Part shown: in pieces, positions 28,230-37,355 of the stretch
Layout: every line of letters starts with the position of its first letter
Position numbering within the stretch: the stretch's first letter is position 1
NCBI RefSeq assembly: GCF_003330725.1
Contig: NZ_CP030840.1
Span: forward strand, 6,008,116 to 6,072,115
Direction: 5' to 3'
Origin: Acidisarcina polymorpha
GTDB lineage: Bacteria > Acidobacteriota > Terriglobia > Terriglobales > Acidobacteriaceae
Length of the DNA: 64,000 nucleotides
The notes under the pieces: model-generated
Databases searched by the model: none
Seen by the model: only the letters and a program-made list of their open reading frames with translations
What the model was told of the DNA's origin: nothing
Position numbers and translations under genes: made by a program

Positions 28230-29000
28230 TTGATAGAGCATCTTCTTCCCGCCAGAATTTGGTTGCCGCCTACTAATGGTGCGCTTCACGGCATCCCCCT
28301 GGATCGATTGATGAAGTTCAATCTTGTGACGATCTTCGTCCTGTTCTTGCTCGCGCAAATCCTGCTGATCCTCCCTATCTTTCGCCGCCGCCCTCGTGAC
28401 CAGCAACCCCGAATCTGGCTCGCCGAGTCTCTGCCGTTACTCTTATTTGGCGCAGTCTACGTATGGATGGCAATGACCGCGCAGCGCCTCTGGGCAGACG
28501 ACCGCTACGAGGGGCCATCTCTCACCGCGATGCAGGTCGAGGTTGTGGGGGTGCAGTTTCAATGGTATTTCCGCTATCCCGGCGAGGATGCGACCTTCGG
28601 CTCGACTCGGCCGGAGCTGGTCAACGCCGCGGCCGGCAACCCCCTCGGGCTCGATCTGCGCGACTCTGAAGGAGACGACGACATCGTCAGCAGCGAATTA
28701 GTTTTGCCAGTAGGACGTGAAGTCGATCTTCGCCTGCGCGCCCACGATGTGATCCATGGCTTCTTCATACCCGGCATGAGGCTCAAAGAGAATGCCGTCC
28801 CCGGGCTGACCTTGCATGTTCATTTCACCCCCGAGACGGCCGGAACATATCCGATCCTCTGTACCCAGGTCTGCGGCTTGGGACATGGACACATGCAGGC
28901 CCGCCTGCGGGTTCTGCCCGCAGCGGAGTTCGCCGATTGGCTGCAAGCCCGGGAGGGGAAACGGCGGGCAGAAGAAGCCGCGATCAAAGGCGGCGTATGA
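28230..29000 (+). CDS. ctaC: Cytochrome c oxidase subunit II
   Basis: A 256-residue membrane-anchored CuA subunit. The start is TTG at 28230. Two N-terminal helices span about 28-50 and 62-82. The cupredoxin domain follows with VEVVGVQFQWYFRYPG and HDVIHGFFIPGMRLKENAVPG (first His ligand). The CuA loop is CTQVCGLGHGHM, giving two Cys, the His and the Met ligands. The position normally Glu in CxExC is Gln here, as in B-type (ba3-like) oxidases. No cytochrome c domain is attached. The gene ends in an ATGA overlap with ctaD. Confidence 0.92.
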   Translation: MIEHLLPARIWLPPTNGALHGIPLDRLMKFNLVTIFVLFLLAQILLILPIFRRRPRDQQPRIWLAESLPLLLFGAVYVWMAMTAQRLWADDRYEGPSLTAMQVEVVGVQFQWYFRYPGEDATFGSTRPELVNAAAGNPLGLDLRDSEGDDDIVSSELVLPVGREVDLRLRAHDVIHGFFIPGMRLKENAVPGLTLHVHFTPETAGTYPILCTQVCGLGHGHMQARLRVLPAAEFADWLQAREGKRRAEEAAIKGGV

Positions 29001-30844
29001 GCACCGATCCAGAGATTGATCCGGAGACTGATCCAAATGTTGACCCCGAGATCGACCGGGCAAGCTGGGGCGCCAGGATGGATGCCGGTTCGACTACGAG
29101 CGATCGTTTACCCCGAAGATGGCGGAACGCGCTGCGCCCGATCTTTACCACCGAACACCGCGTGATTGGCATTGAATATTTAGTGTTATCGCTGGTTGCG
29201 GTCGCGGCGGGCACGGTGCTCTCTTTGGTCATGCGCATTCATCTCGTCTGGCCGGAGCTGGCTGTCCCTTTCTTCGGTCAGGTCAAGCCGGAAGACTATC
29301 TCGCTCTGGTGACCATGCATGGCACGCTCATGGTCTTTTTCGTCCTCACCACGGCGCCCCTCAGCGGCTTTGCCAACTTGGTCGTGCCGGAACAACTCGG
29401 CGCCAGCCGTATGGCGCTCCCTACCCTGAACGCCGTCTCTTTCTGGATGACCGCTGGCGCGCTTCTCATCCTGCTGGCGGCTTTTGCCGTCCCCCAGGGA
29501 GCGCCGATCTCGGGTTGGACAAGCTACCCCCCGCTCAGCGCCGTGGCCGCTGCCGGCCCAGGACAGGCCTTGGGCATGGATCTCTGGCTGGCCAGCCTTA
29601 CTGTCTTTTGTCTTGCATCCTGGCTTGGCTCCCTCAATCTTCTCGCCACCATCCTTAATGAACGCTGCGAGGGCATGACCCTGATGCGATTGCCGCTGAC
29701 GGTATGGTCATGGCTGGTTGCTTCCCTGCTGGTGCTGATTTCCTTCAGCGTCCTTCTAGCGGCGTTGTTGCTGCTCTTTTCCGACCGACATTACGGCACC
29801 AGCTTTTTCATCCCCGCCGGCGACCTGGTGGCTGGCCATGTGCGCTCTCGCGGAGACGGCTCGCCGCTGCTTTGGCTGCACCTTTTCTGGTTCTTCGGGC
29901 ACCCGGAAGTCTATATCGCCGTTCTTCCCGGAATGGGAATCACCTCTTCCCTGCTCGCGAATTTCAGCCGAAGACCCATCGCCGGATATCCGATGATGGC
30001 AATGACTACGGTGCTGATTGGTTTGCTCGGTCTGGTCGTCTGGGGGCACCACATGTTCGTTAGCGGGATGAACCCCTACGCGGGAACCGCCTTCGCGCTC
30101 ACCACGATGGCCATCGCCGTGCCAAGCACCGCAAAGGTCCTCAGTTGGCTGGCGACCATCTGGGGCGGAGGACTGAGGCTCACTACGCCTATGCTTTTCT
30201 CGCTGGGATTCGTCTCACTCTTTATCGCCGGCGGCCTGACCGGTCCCGTTCTTGCGCAACCGGCCCTCGATGCTTACTTGCATAACACGTATTTCGTCGT
30301 TGCTCACTTTCATCTGATCATGGCTATGGCGGGTGTTTTCTCCATCTTTGCCGGCGTGTACTATTGGTTTCCGTTGATGACCGGAAGGTTGATGAACGGG
30401 ACGCTCGGCAAGCTCCACTTCTGGATCACCCTGATTGCCGCCTACGGTGCTTTTTTTCCCATGCACTTCGCCGGCCTGGCCGGAGAACCGCGGCATTACT
30501 CCCAACTAAGCGGAACGACACCGCTCCTCGAAAACCTGCTTCCACTGCAGCGAGGCATTACCTTTTCGGCCGTCATCCTGGCATCCGCCCAACTCATTTT
30601 CCTCGCCAACCTGCTCTGGAGCATCATGAGAGGCGAAGTGGCGCCCCCGAATCCGTGGCAGGCGACAACGCTTGAGTGGGCGCCTTCGATGGCGAGAATT
30701 GTGAAGACTTCCACATCCGGGCTCGACCCTTCGGCATCGAAATTTCATCAAAATATTGCGTGTCGCGCTCCATATGAATACGGACTTCGTCCAAATGGAT
30801 TGGACTTCATAATGCAGTGTGATCCGAACACAAAAGCGGAGTAA
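28997..30844 (+). CDS. ctaD: Cytochrome c oxidase subunit I
   Basis: Heme-copper catalytic subunit of 615 residues. The start at ATG 28997 overlaps the ctaC stop; a longer frame from 28937 is ctaC overlap. After an acidic, proline-rich N-terminus of about 55 residues there are about 12 transmembrane helices. Metal ligands are visible: heme-a His in MHGTLMVFF, CuB His and cross-linked Tyr in GHPEVYIAVLPGMG, the His pair in VWGHHMFVSGMNP, and the two heme His in NTYFVVAHFHLI. The E-containing GHPEVY motif places the subunit in the A family. It transfers electrons to O2 and pumps protons. It is followed by ctaE after 23 bases. Confidence 0.95.
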   Translation: MSTDPEIDPETDPNVDPEIDRASWGARMDAGSTTSDRLPRRWRNALRPIFTTEHRVIGIEYLVLSLVAVAAGTVLSLVMRIHLVWPELAVPFFGQVKPEDYLALVTMHGTLMVFFVLTTAPLSGFANLVVPEQLGASRMALPTLNAVSFWMTAGALLILLAAFAVPQGAPISGWTSYPPLSAVAAAGPGQALGMDLWLASLTVFCLASWLGSLNLLATILNERCEGMTLMRLPLTVWSWLVASLLVLISFSVLLAALLLLFSDRHYGTSFFIPAGDLVAGHVRSRGDGSPLLWLHLFWFFGHPEVYIAVLPGMGITSSLLANFSRRPIAGYPMMAMTTVLIGLLGLVVWGHHMFVSGMNPYAGTAFALTTMAIAVPSTAKVLSWLATIWGGGLRLTTPMLFSLGFVSLFIAGGLTGPVLAQPALDAYLHNTYFVVAHFHLIMAMAGVFSIFAGVYYWFPLMTGRLMNGTLGKLHFWITLIAAYGAFFPMHFAGLAGEPRHYSQLSGTTPLLENLLPLQRGITFSAVILASAQLIFLANLLWSIMRGEVAPPNPWQATTLEWAPSMARIVKTSTSGLDPSASKFHQNIACRAPYEYGLRPNGLDFIMQCDPNTKAE

Positions 30845-30867
30845 TCTCTTAGACAACGGAGTTCGTG

Positions 30868-31629
30868 ATGCCCGCCACTTTCACTCGTACGACGCAGGTC
30901 GAGCCGGAGCGCAGAGACACAGGAATTGGCGGTAAACCGCCGGTCGACCGACGGCCTACCGGTGGCGGAGGCGAGGGTGATAATTGGGACAACCGCCAAC
31001 CGGGGCGCCGCGGACCGCGCGAACTGCTTACCCGTTACCGATTAGCGATGACCTTTGCGCTGGCTGGCGACCTGATGTTCTTCGTGGCGCTGGTAAGCGC
31101 TTTTTTTGTGCGCCAGGCCTCCGGTCACATCGATGCCAGCAACAACTACATATCGGATTGGCATCCGCTTTCCGTGCCGCCAATTCTCTGGCTCAACACC
31201 GCAGTCCTGGTGCTTAGCAGTCTTACCATCGAAATGGCACGGCGCCAGCTCTTCCATGAAATCGATGTCATGGAAGAGTGGTTTGGACTGGGTAAGCCAA
31301 CCGTGCGTCGCGCGACTCCCTGGCTACTTGCGACCGTCTTCTTGGGGGCTCTTTTCGTGATTGGCCAGTGGATCGCCTGGAAACAACTGTATGCCCAGGG
31401 GTTCTTCTACACGACAAATCCGAACAGCAATTTCTTCTACCTGATTACCGGAACCCATGCTTTGCATCTGCTCCTCGGCCTGCTGGCGGTCGGCGGTGCT
31501 CTTTGGGCATTGTTTGTACTGAAACGGATTGAATACCGCCAGATCGCCGTCGACTGCACTGCCTGGTATTGGCACGCGATGGGTCTCTTTTGGATCTTCC
31601 TCTTCGGACTTCTCGCTTTCTCGCAATGA
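30868..31629 (+). CDS. ctaE: Cytochrome c oxidase subunit III
   Basis: A 253-residue protein with about five transmembrane helices. The start is ATG 30868, with GGAG 7 bases before it (GTG 30865 is the alternative). A soluble 50-residue glycine/arginine-rich N-terminus precedes LTRYRLAMTFALAGDLMFFVALVSAFF. Conserved segments are GTHALHLLLGL and the last helix YWHAMGLFWIFLFGLLAF. It stabilises subunit I. The gene ends overlapping the next small gene by four bases (ATGA), which makes that small gene a likely oxidase-associated product. Confidence 0.93.
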   Translation: MPATFTRTTQVEPERRDTGIGGKPPVDRRPTGGGGEGDNWDNRQPGRRGPRELLTRYRLAMTFALAGDLMFFVALVSAFFVRQASGHIDASNNYISDWHPLSVPPILWLNTAVLVLSSLTIEMARRQLFHEIDVMEEWFGLGKPTVRRATPWLLATVFLGALFVIGQWIAWKQLYAQGFFYTTNPNSNFFYLITGTHALHLLLGLLAVGGALWALFVLKRIEYRQIAVDCTAWYWHAMGLFWIFLFGLLAFSQ

Positions 31630-31889
31630 TATTGAGGCTTCCGGCCGCCGGCGTTTTGGCGTTGGCTCTGGCCGCTCCCGCAATGTGCAAGGCCCAAGGC
31701 TGCACTCTCTGCCGGGATGCGACGGCCGGCAGCCCGCCGCAAGTACGCAAAGCTCTCCGCCGCGCCATCCCGCTGCTTGCCGTTCCAGCGCTCGCCATCT
31801 TTTCAGGAGTCTTGGTGATCGCCCGCGCGATTCCGCCGAAACGGCGGTCAGAGACCGGGCAAAGCGATCAGCCCTTGGCTGGCGGATAG
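31626..31889 (+). CDS. Small membrane protein at the end of the cta operon
   Basis: An 87-residue protein, not recognised. The start is ATG at 31626, overlapping the ctaE stop (ATGA), which implies coupled translation; the frame open from 31569 is ctaE overlap. The N-terminus MILRLPAAGVLALALAAPAMCKAQ is a signal peptide or helix. A short CTLCRDA motif follows, then a second hydrophobic helix (AIPLLAVPALAIFSGVLVIA) and a basic tail. The CxxC pair could hold a disulfide or metal. A role in oxidase assembly or as a minor subunit is inferred from position. Confidence 0.72.
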   Translation: MILRLPAAGVLALALAAPAMCKAQGCTLCRDATAGSPPQVRKALRRAIPLLAVPALAIFSGVLVIARAIPPKRRSETGQSDQPLAGG

Positions 31890-31986
31890 GGTGGTTGCGT
31901 GCTTCAACCGAAGTGGATCCCGCGATGGTGATAAGAGCCTCGACCGCACGCAGGACCGCGCGATGCTGCGACGTCCGTGCATTTGC

Positions 31987-33039
31987 CTACTTGGCTGTAA
32001 GCGTAAAGCGCTCCTTCACTTCTGTTGTTAATGTCCCCGCTTTTGGATCCGCGACGCGGTACATGGTCGCCTCCGCCCGCGTCCCGCTCACCTCGAGAAC
32101 AACGTAGTTGAAGTTTGGGTTGGCTGGATCCCGATAAAGGTCTTGCGAACTTCGCAAGTAGAGGGGATAAGGCTTCGCTCCCCCGCCTCCGCTGACGATA
32201 TAGCTGATCCCACCATGCTCAAATCTCTCGTAATTGTGGACGTGCCCCGAGACCACGATGAACTTGGCGCGCGCCAGCGCCGCCTGCCCCTCAAGATAGC
32301 GCCGCAGCTTGATCTCTGCCGGCTGGGGAATATCCGCGATAACCTCGCTCTGCAAGTCGTTGATCAGCGGCATATGAGTCAGGAAGAAAACGAAATTTAT
32401 CTCGGGGGGCAAGTGGGCCAACTGGGAAGCCAGCCACCGCTGTTGCGGCGCGTCGTCGTTGAACGAGCGGCTCGGATGCCCAGAGTTCGTGTCCAATGCG
32501 ATCAAATAGACGCTGCCGATCTGGACGGAATACCACCGTCGATCTCCGAGCCAGGAAAACTGATCAAAGTAGTTGGCCAGCCCCGGGCGCTCCAAAGGAA
32601 CTAATTCATGGTTCCCAAGCGCCGGATAGACCCGCAAATTCGCCGCTATCCAGGGCGCTGTCTCCTGCCTGTAGACCTCCCAGTCCTTTTTCAATCCTCC
32701 CTGAAACGGCAGATCTCCGGAGACAAACAAGGCATCCGGCTTTTCCTCCGCGATCCGATCGACCAGCCACTTCCGCACTCGTGGGTTGGTGTCCGTGGTA
32801 TTGGATGGAGCCGTAAAACGCATGTCGCCATAGACAATGATCTTGAGATCTTGTCCCGGGCGAATGGCGCCGACCACAAAGGTGGGCTTTCCAGAGAGAT
32901 CGTCAGCAGGAACATCCTGGGCGAGCGATCCGGCTCCGGCGATGAATGATAGGCTGCAGAGAAACAGACGTGCTACCAACAAGCTCCATTGTCGCGCTGG
33001 CCCGTTCGTAGGACTCGCCGTCAGGAGCCGAACGATCAA
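31987..33039 (-). CDS. Exported metallophosphoesterase
   Basis: The start is taken as TTG at 33039, in a TTGA overlap with the thiS stop; the frame continues to 33108 but that part duplicates the end of thiS. The 350-residue product begins with a basic stretch and an export helix (LLVARLFLCSLSFIAGAGSLA). The calcineurin-like phosphoesterase domain shows VYGDMRF, FVSGDLPFQGG (GDxx), ALGNHELVPL (GNHE), FFLTHMPL and VVSGHVHNYER (GHxH), the five metal-binding motifs in order. The closest family pattern is purple acid phosphatase-like, with substrate unknown. The coupling to thiS is unusual. Confidence 0.85.
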   Translation of the reverse strand: MIVRLLTASPTNGPARQWSLLVARLFLCSLSFIAGAGSLAQDVPADDLSGKPTFVVGAIRPGQDLKIIVYGDMRFTAPSNTTDTNPRVRKWLVDRIAEEKPDALFVSGDLPFQGGLKKDWEVYRQETAPWIAANLRVYPALGNHELVPLERPGLANYFDQFSWLGDRRWYSVQIGSVYLIALDTNSGHPSRSFNDDAPQQRWLASQLAHLPPEINFVFFLTHMPLINDLQSEVIADIPQPAEIKLRRYLEGQAALARAKFIVVSGHVHNYERFEHGGISYIVSGGGGAKPYPLYLRSSQDLYRDPANPNFNYVVLEVSGTRAEATMYRVADPKAGTLTTEVKERFTLTAK

Positions 33040-33251
33040 CAAACGCCGCCACCTACGAAGTGCACGATCTCGAACCGGTCTGCAGCACGGATCGGCGCTG
33101 TTTCCCAATTCGAACGGGCGACGATCGCGCCATTGTGTTCCACGGCAACACGATCGCTCTTGAGCCCCAGGACCTCGATCAGATCATTCAAATAGACGCT
33201 TCCCTCGAGTTCAGGGAATTCTCGTTCCTGCCCATTGATTGTCACCTTCAT
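33036..33251 (-). CDS. thiS: ThiS-like sulfur carrier protein
   Basis: A 71-residue beta-grasp protein. The start is ATG at 33251 (MKVTINGQEREF); a GTG at 33269 is possible. The sequence DRVAVEHNGAIVARS and DRFEIVHFVGGG is characteristic of ThiS. The functional tail is a C-terminal GlyGly that is adenylated and thiocarboxylated for thiazole synthesis, but here the chain continues as VC after three Gly, so the tail may need trimming or the protein may use a different partner. No thiG, thiF or other thiamine gene is adjacent, and no TPP riboswitch was recognised upstream. Confidence 0.8.
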   Translation of the reverse strand: MKVTINGQEREFPELEGSVYLNDLIEVLGLKSDRVAVEHNGAIVARSNWETAPIRAADRFEIVHFVGGGVC

Positions 33252-33487
33252 GTTTCGCCAGCTTACCACTTCGGTGAGAAGCGATTCCGCGGCGGCCTTC
33301 TAAATGCCGTGCCCCGCCATTGAAAATCTCTCTTTCGCCCGTCTTTGGTATAACTGTTCGAGGTGCCCGAATCCCCATTGTCAAGTTATCTCTAGAGCAG
33401 TGGTCGAGGTTGAGAAGCAGTAGCGGTAAGTTGCTACCGTTGCCCGATCTCTTCGCGGTCGAGCTAGTGTCTTTGACCCGCGCTCGC

Positions 33488-36064
33488 ATGAGGCCCTGGA
33501 AAATAGTTCTGACTATCTGGCTCCTTTGGACTGCGAATCTGGTCCAACTTCCTTCCGCGTTGGGTCAGGCTTCGCTGCAAAAACTCGCAGTCGTTCCCGA
33601 GCAACCGCCGCCGAAAACAGAAATTTCGCAACCGATCCCGTCGTCCAATAAGGCGATCCCCTTACCTCAGGTCGCCGACCAGGCGGAAGAGCTTGATCGC
33701 AAGCTCGCGAAGATCAGCAGCCATTTGCAAACCAAGCCGGAGGAGATTGCGCCGGATGCCGTCATCGAAACCCAAGCCAAAGAAATCAGGGAGCGTGCTC
33801 AGCGACTCGATAGCTTCCTCGATGGTTTGTCGGACATCCTTGAACTCCGGGATGAACTCGTCTACTGGCGCGCCCTTGATCATCGCTCCAGTGAACAACG
33901 CAGGCTTCTCTCGGCCCGTGCCAACGAACTGCAAAGCCAGATCCTACAACTCGACGAAGAAGAATCTCGTTGGCAAGCTACAGGAAATCAGATCGACGAC
34001 GCTAGCGGAATTGAAGTAGTCGCGGCACGAGTGCAACAGGAACTGAGTGCGATAAAGACCATCCGCTTACAGGCGCAGGAGCAGCTGAACCAAGTTCTTA
34101 CCTTGCAAAATCAGCTTTCCCAGACGGGACGTCAAGTCTCCGACGCGCTCACCAGGCTCGTCGAGGCCGAGGACCGGTTTCGCGGTCATCTCTTCGAACG
34201 CGACAGTCAGCCGCTGTGGGCCCCGCTCCGCTACCACCAGCTCGACCAGCCGTTCGGCGCTCTACTCCGCCGTTCAGGCGACCAGGATGTCCGGACCGCC
34301 GGCGAATTTCTCCGTGGAGGCGGCGCAGGACTGATTGTTCTGCCCGCTCTTTACTTCCTCGGTCTGATCGGAGCACTTCGTCTTAAGCACTATTGTGCCG
34401 TAGGTCCAGCTGCAAAACTCCCTATCGAGGCCTTCCGGCTATTGGAGCGCCCCTATTCGCTGGCACTGCTAGCCATGCTGTTAGGCAGCACGACCCAGAC
34501 GGGTTCGGCGCCAGTGAGTATTACCATTGGCCTCTATCTGCTCTGGCTCGGTCTGGTATTTCGCCTCATGCCGCTGCTCATCAAACCCGCCCTGCGGCCT
34601 TTGGTCTACCCCCTGTTGCTACTGAATTTACTTGAACTGCTGCGTGCCGCCATGCCTTTGCCGGTGTTGGCTAATCGGCTCATTCTTAACCTGATACTAC
34701 TTGCGGCTCTGATTACTTACGGGCTACTCGCCCGGCCTTCGAGATTGCTCGCGCTCGATCTCTCAAAAACGAATTTGGCGTTAGTGCGGAGTGCGACATC
34801 CATAGGCTTGCTTCTGTTGGCTGTCGCATTAGTAGCTAACGTCTGCGGCCTCGTTTCGCTTTCGCACGTGCTCGGCATCGGCACGTTGTTAAGCGCATTC
34901 TTCGGCGTGGCGTTCTACTGCGCAGTCCGCGTGTTGCTCTTATTTCTGCGTATTTTTCTGGACAGTCCCTGGGCCGCCCTGTTTCCTGTCGAAGAGCAGC
35001 AAACGATCGCGGTCTGGGGGCCGCGGTTGCTAATTGCGGCTACTGTGTTTGTGTGGCTGACGCACTCAGAGCTTTACGTCTTCCTGATCCATGACGGCTT
35101 AGCCGAATTTCTTTCCGAGTTGTTAGCAGCCCCGATCGGATTCGGATCGCTTCACGTCACTCTCGGCAATGTGATCACAGTCCTCCTTATCGTGGGGATA
35201 GGTTATAGCTTTGCCAAGGGCTTCAGTTCCCTTCTAAGAAGCATCTTGATTGCCAGACTGCCCCTGCAACGCGGTCTGCCCTATGCCATCTCCAAGGTGA
35301 CCTATTACTTCCTTGTTCTGCTCGTCTTTGCGGCTGCTCTGAGCAGTGCGGGGGTGGAGCTGAACAAATTCACCGTCATTACTGGCGCTCTTGGAGTCGG
35401 CGTCGGCTTCGGATTGCAAAATATCGTCAGCAACTTCGCCTCAGGGCTCATCCTGCTCTTCGAGCGGCCAATCCGGATCGGCGATGTCATTGATGTTGGA
35501 GGATTGGTTGGCAGTGTTCGCCGGATTGGCGCAAGATCCAGTACGCTCACTACAGGCCAGGGCGCCGAAGTCATCGTGCCTAATAGCAACCTACTCTCGA
35601 ACCAAGTCATCAATTGGACGCTGTCCTCTCCCTGGCGGCGCGTCGAAATTCCGGTGGGAGTTGCCTATGGTTCGGATCCCGAAGTGATTATTCAGTTGCT
35701 CACCGCCGTTGCCTCCTCAATCCCGGACGTTATGGAGACTCCTCCCCCAGAGGCTTTCTTTCTCGGATTTGGTGATAGCGCATTGAACTTCGAACTCCGC
35801 TTCTGGTCGGCGCGACAAGAAATGTGGTTCAAACTGAAAAGTGATGTCGCCATTGCGGTCTCTCGGGCTCTACGGGATGCCGGGATCGAGATACCCTTTC
35901 CGCAGCGCGATCTTCGCGTCCGGTCCGTCGATCTCTCGACGAATAAGCTGGAAGACCTGACCAGATCACCTGCAGCGACCGCCCAATCGAACGGTGCAGC
36001 ATCCAACACCACCGAAGCTCTGCACGATCCAACAACCCAACAAAGCTCCTCCGAAGTCCGTTAA
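33488..36064 (+). CDS. Large MscS-family mechanosensitive channel
   Basis: An 858-residue inner-membrane protein. The ATG at 33488 is preferred because it begins a signal peptide (MRPWKIVLTIWLLW to PSALGQ), but the frame extends to 33320 and no clear Shine-Dalgarno is seen. A periplasmic coiled-coil region spans about 40-270 (ELDRKLAKISSHLQ, EQLNQVLTLQNQL), followed by about eight extra helices (about 280-580). The MscS core follows: GALGVGVGFGLQNIVSNF as pore helix, then the beta domain FERPIRIGDVIDVGG and VPNSNLLSNQVINWT. The architecture resembles MscK/MscM-type large channels that relieve hypo-osmotic pressure. Confidence 0.88.
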   Translation: MRPWKIVLTIWLLWTANLVQLPSALGQASLQKLAVVPEQPPPKTEISQPIPSSNKAIPLPQVADQAEELDRKLAKISSHLQTKPEEIAPDAVIETQAKEIRERAQRLDSFLDGLSDILELRDELVYWRALDHRSSEQRRLLSARANELQSQILQLDEEESRWQATGNQIDDASGIEVVAARVQQELSAIKTIRLQAQEQLNQVLTLQNQLSQTGRQVSDALTRLVEAEDRFRGHLFERDSQPLWAPLRYHQLDQPFGALLRRSGDQDVRTAGEFLRGGGAGLIVLPALYFLGLIGALRLKHYCAVGPAAKLPIEAFRLLERPYSLALLAMLLGSTTQTGSAPVSITIGLYLLWLGLVFRLMPLLIKPALRPLVYPLLLLNLLELLRAAMPLPVLANRLILNLILLAALITYGLLARPSRLLALDLSKTNLALVRSATSIGLLLLAVALVANVCGLVSLSHVLGIGTLLSAFFGVAFYCAVRVLLLFLRIFLDSPWAALFPVEEQQTIAVWGPRLLIAATVFVWLTHSELYVFLIHDGLAEFLSELLAAPIGFGSLHVTLGNVITVLLIVGIGYSFAKGFSSLLRSILIARLPLQRGLPYAISKVTYYFLVLLVFAAALSSAGVELNKFTVITGALGVGVGFGLQNIVSNFASGLILLFERPIRIGDVIDVGGLVGSVRRIGARSSTLTTGQGAEVIVPNSNLLSNQVINWTLSSPWRRVEIPVGVAYGSDPEVIIQLLTAVASSIPDVMETPPPEAFFLGFGDSALNFELRFWSARQEMWFKLKSDVAIAVSRALRDAGIEIPFPQRDLRVRSVDLSTNKLEDLTRSPAATAQSNGAASNTTEALHDPTTQQSSSEVR

Positions 36065-36162
36065 CCATTTTCAACACGCGACGGGGAAATGTAAGTGGTC
36101 GCCTGTAAGTTCGCAGGGAGAGGTCAGAGTCATGACTTCCACAGTGAGAAAGGCGTCGAGCC

Positions 36163-37350
36163 TCATTCCACGACGGTTGGTGAATGTTTGTGGCGGTTCT
36201 CGCTCTGCTGGCTAACATAACTTAGGAACTTAGACACGAAGACAGTTGTGTCGAAGGTGGCTGCATGTTTCTGTATCTCCACGGGATTGAAAGAGCCCTC
36301 GATGGCCTCGAATCGCTGAATCGCCGTCTCCACGGAGAGTGTAGTCTGTTCAGCAAAGAAGACGCCGGTGAACGCTGTGGACCCATCCATGCTATTGCCT
36401 ATACCACGGTAGGTCTCTGGCGGCATCCCGATGACTGTCTCTCGGGAACCACCGCGGCCATACGCAATAATCGGTCGCCCGCATGCCTGCGCCTCGATGG
36501 CCACCAATCCGCAGTCCTCGTCGGCAGCGAAGAGAAGCGCCCAGCAATTCGCATAGGCATGTAGTAATTCAGACTCAGTGAGTCTGCCAAGAAACTTGAC
36601 TGAAGATCCAGCCAAAGTCCTCAACGCCCCTTCTTCCGGACCAACTCCCACGATTCGCAACTCGCGTCCAAGGCGGTTACACGCAGAGATTAGTAAATCG
36701 ACCCGCTTCGCCGCTATAAGTCTGCCAACACAAAGATAATAACTGGCTGGTCGCTTGGAGAGATATGCTGCGCTCGTATCTACCGGAGGATAAATCACCG
36801 TACTCTCCCTGCGATAATATTTCCAGATCCGGTTCTTGACATAGTCAGAGTTTGCGATAAATCCATCGATCCGTTGAGCCGCAGAAAAGTCCCACAACCT
36901 TAAATACTGCGAAACTGGCGTGAATAGGAGGCGGGAAAACCACGACATCTCTCGCCGGAAAGCCGCATACTGATCCCAAAAGGAATGTGGTGGGCTGTGG
37001 CAATAACAAAGGTGTAAAGCGTGTTGATCCGTCAATACTCCCTTGGTGGCAGCACCGTCTGCGCTGATTACCAGGTCGTATCCGGATAGGTCTAGACACT
37101 CGACCGCAAACGGATAAAGAGGGAGGAGGTGGCGATACATCCGTTTCGCCCCAGGAATTCTGTCTAAGAACGAAGTGGTGATCTTTCTATTTTTTAGCTT
37201 AGCGGGCAAGCATTCTTTTCTTACGAAAAGGGCAAAGAAATCGGCCTGCGGATACATCTCAGCGAGTACTTCCAGCACGCGCTCCGAACCTCCAAACGAT
37301 AAGGAGTAATGATAGGTAATTGCGACACGCGTCGCCGATCGTTCTTCCAT
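36163..37350 (-). CDS. Family 4 glycosyltransferase
   Basis: A 395-residue GT-B enzyme. The ATG at 37350 is preferred over 37530, because the upstream 60 codons overlap the next gene and the domain begins at VAITYHYSLSFGGSERVLEVL. The N-terminal acceptor half has GYDLVISADGAATKGV and CYCHSPPHSFWDQY. The C-terminal donor half has YYLCVGRLIAAKRVDLLISA, GVGPEEGALR and GLVAIEAQACGRPIIAYGRGGSRETV, with the donor-binding EA pair. It transfers a sugar to a lipid-linked or growing glycan, and lies in the exopolysaccharide locus, 5 bases after the GT2 gene. Confidence 0.85.
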   Translation of the reverse strand: MEERSATRVAITYHYSLSFGGSERVLEVLAEMYPQADFFALFVRKECLPAKLKNRKITTSFLDRIPGAKRMYRHLLPLYPFAVECLDLSGYDLVISADGAATKGVLTDQHALHLCYCHSPPHSFWDQYAAFRREMSWFSRLLFTPVSQYLRLWDFSAAQRIDGFIANSDYVKNRIWKYYRRESTVIYPPVDTSAAYLSKRPASYYLCVGRLIAAKRVDLLISACNRLGRELRIVGVGPEEGALRTLAGSSVKFLGRLTESELLHAYANCWALLFAADEDCGLVAIEAQACGRPIIAYGRGGSRETVIGMPPETYRGIGNSMDGSTAFTGVFFAEQTTLSVETAIQRFEAIEGSFNPVEIQKHAATFDTTVFVSKFLSYVSQQSENRHKHSPTVVE

Positions 37351-37355
37351 CGCGT

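Noticed and set aside
33252-33487. TPP riboswitch upstream of thiS
   Set aside because: No match to the conserved CUGAGA or the ACC-CUUUGA-ACCUGAU blocks was seen on the minus strand.
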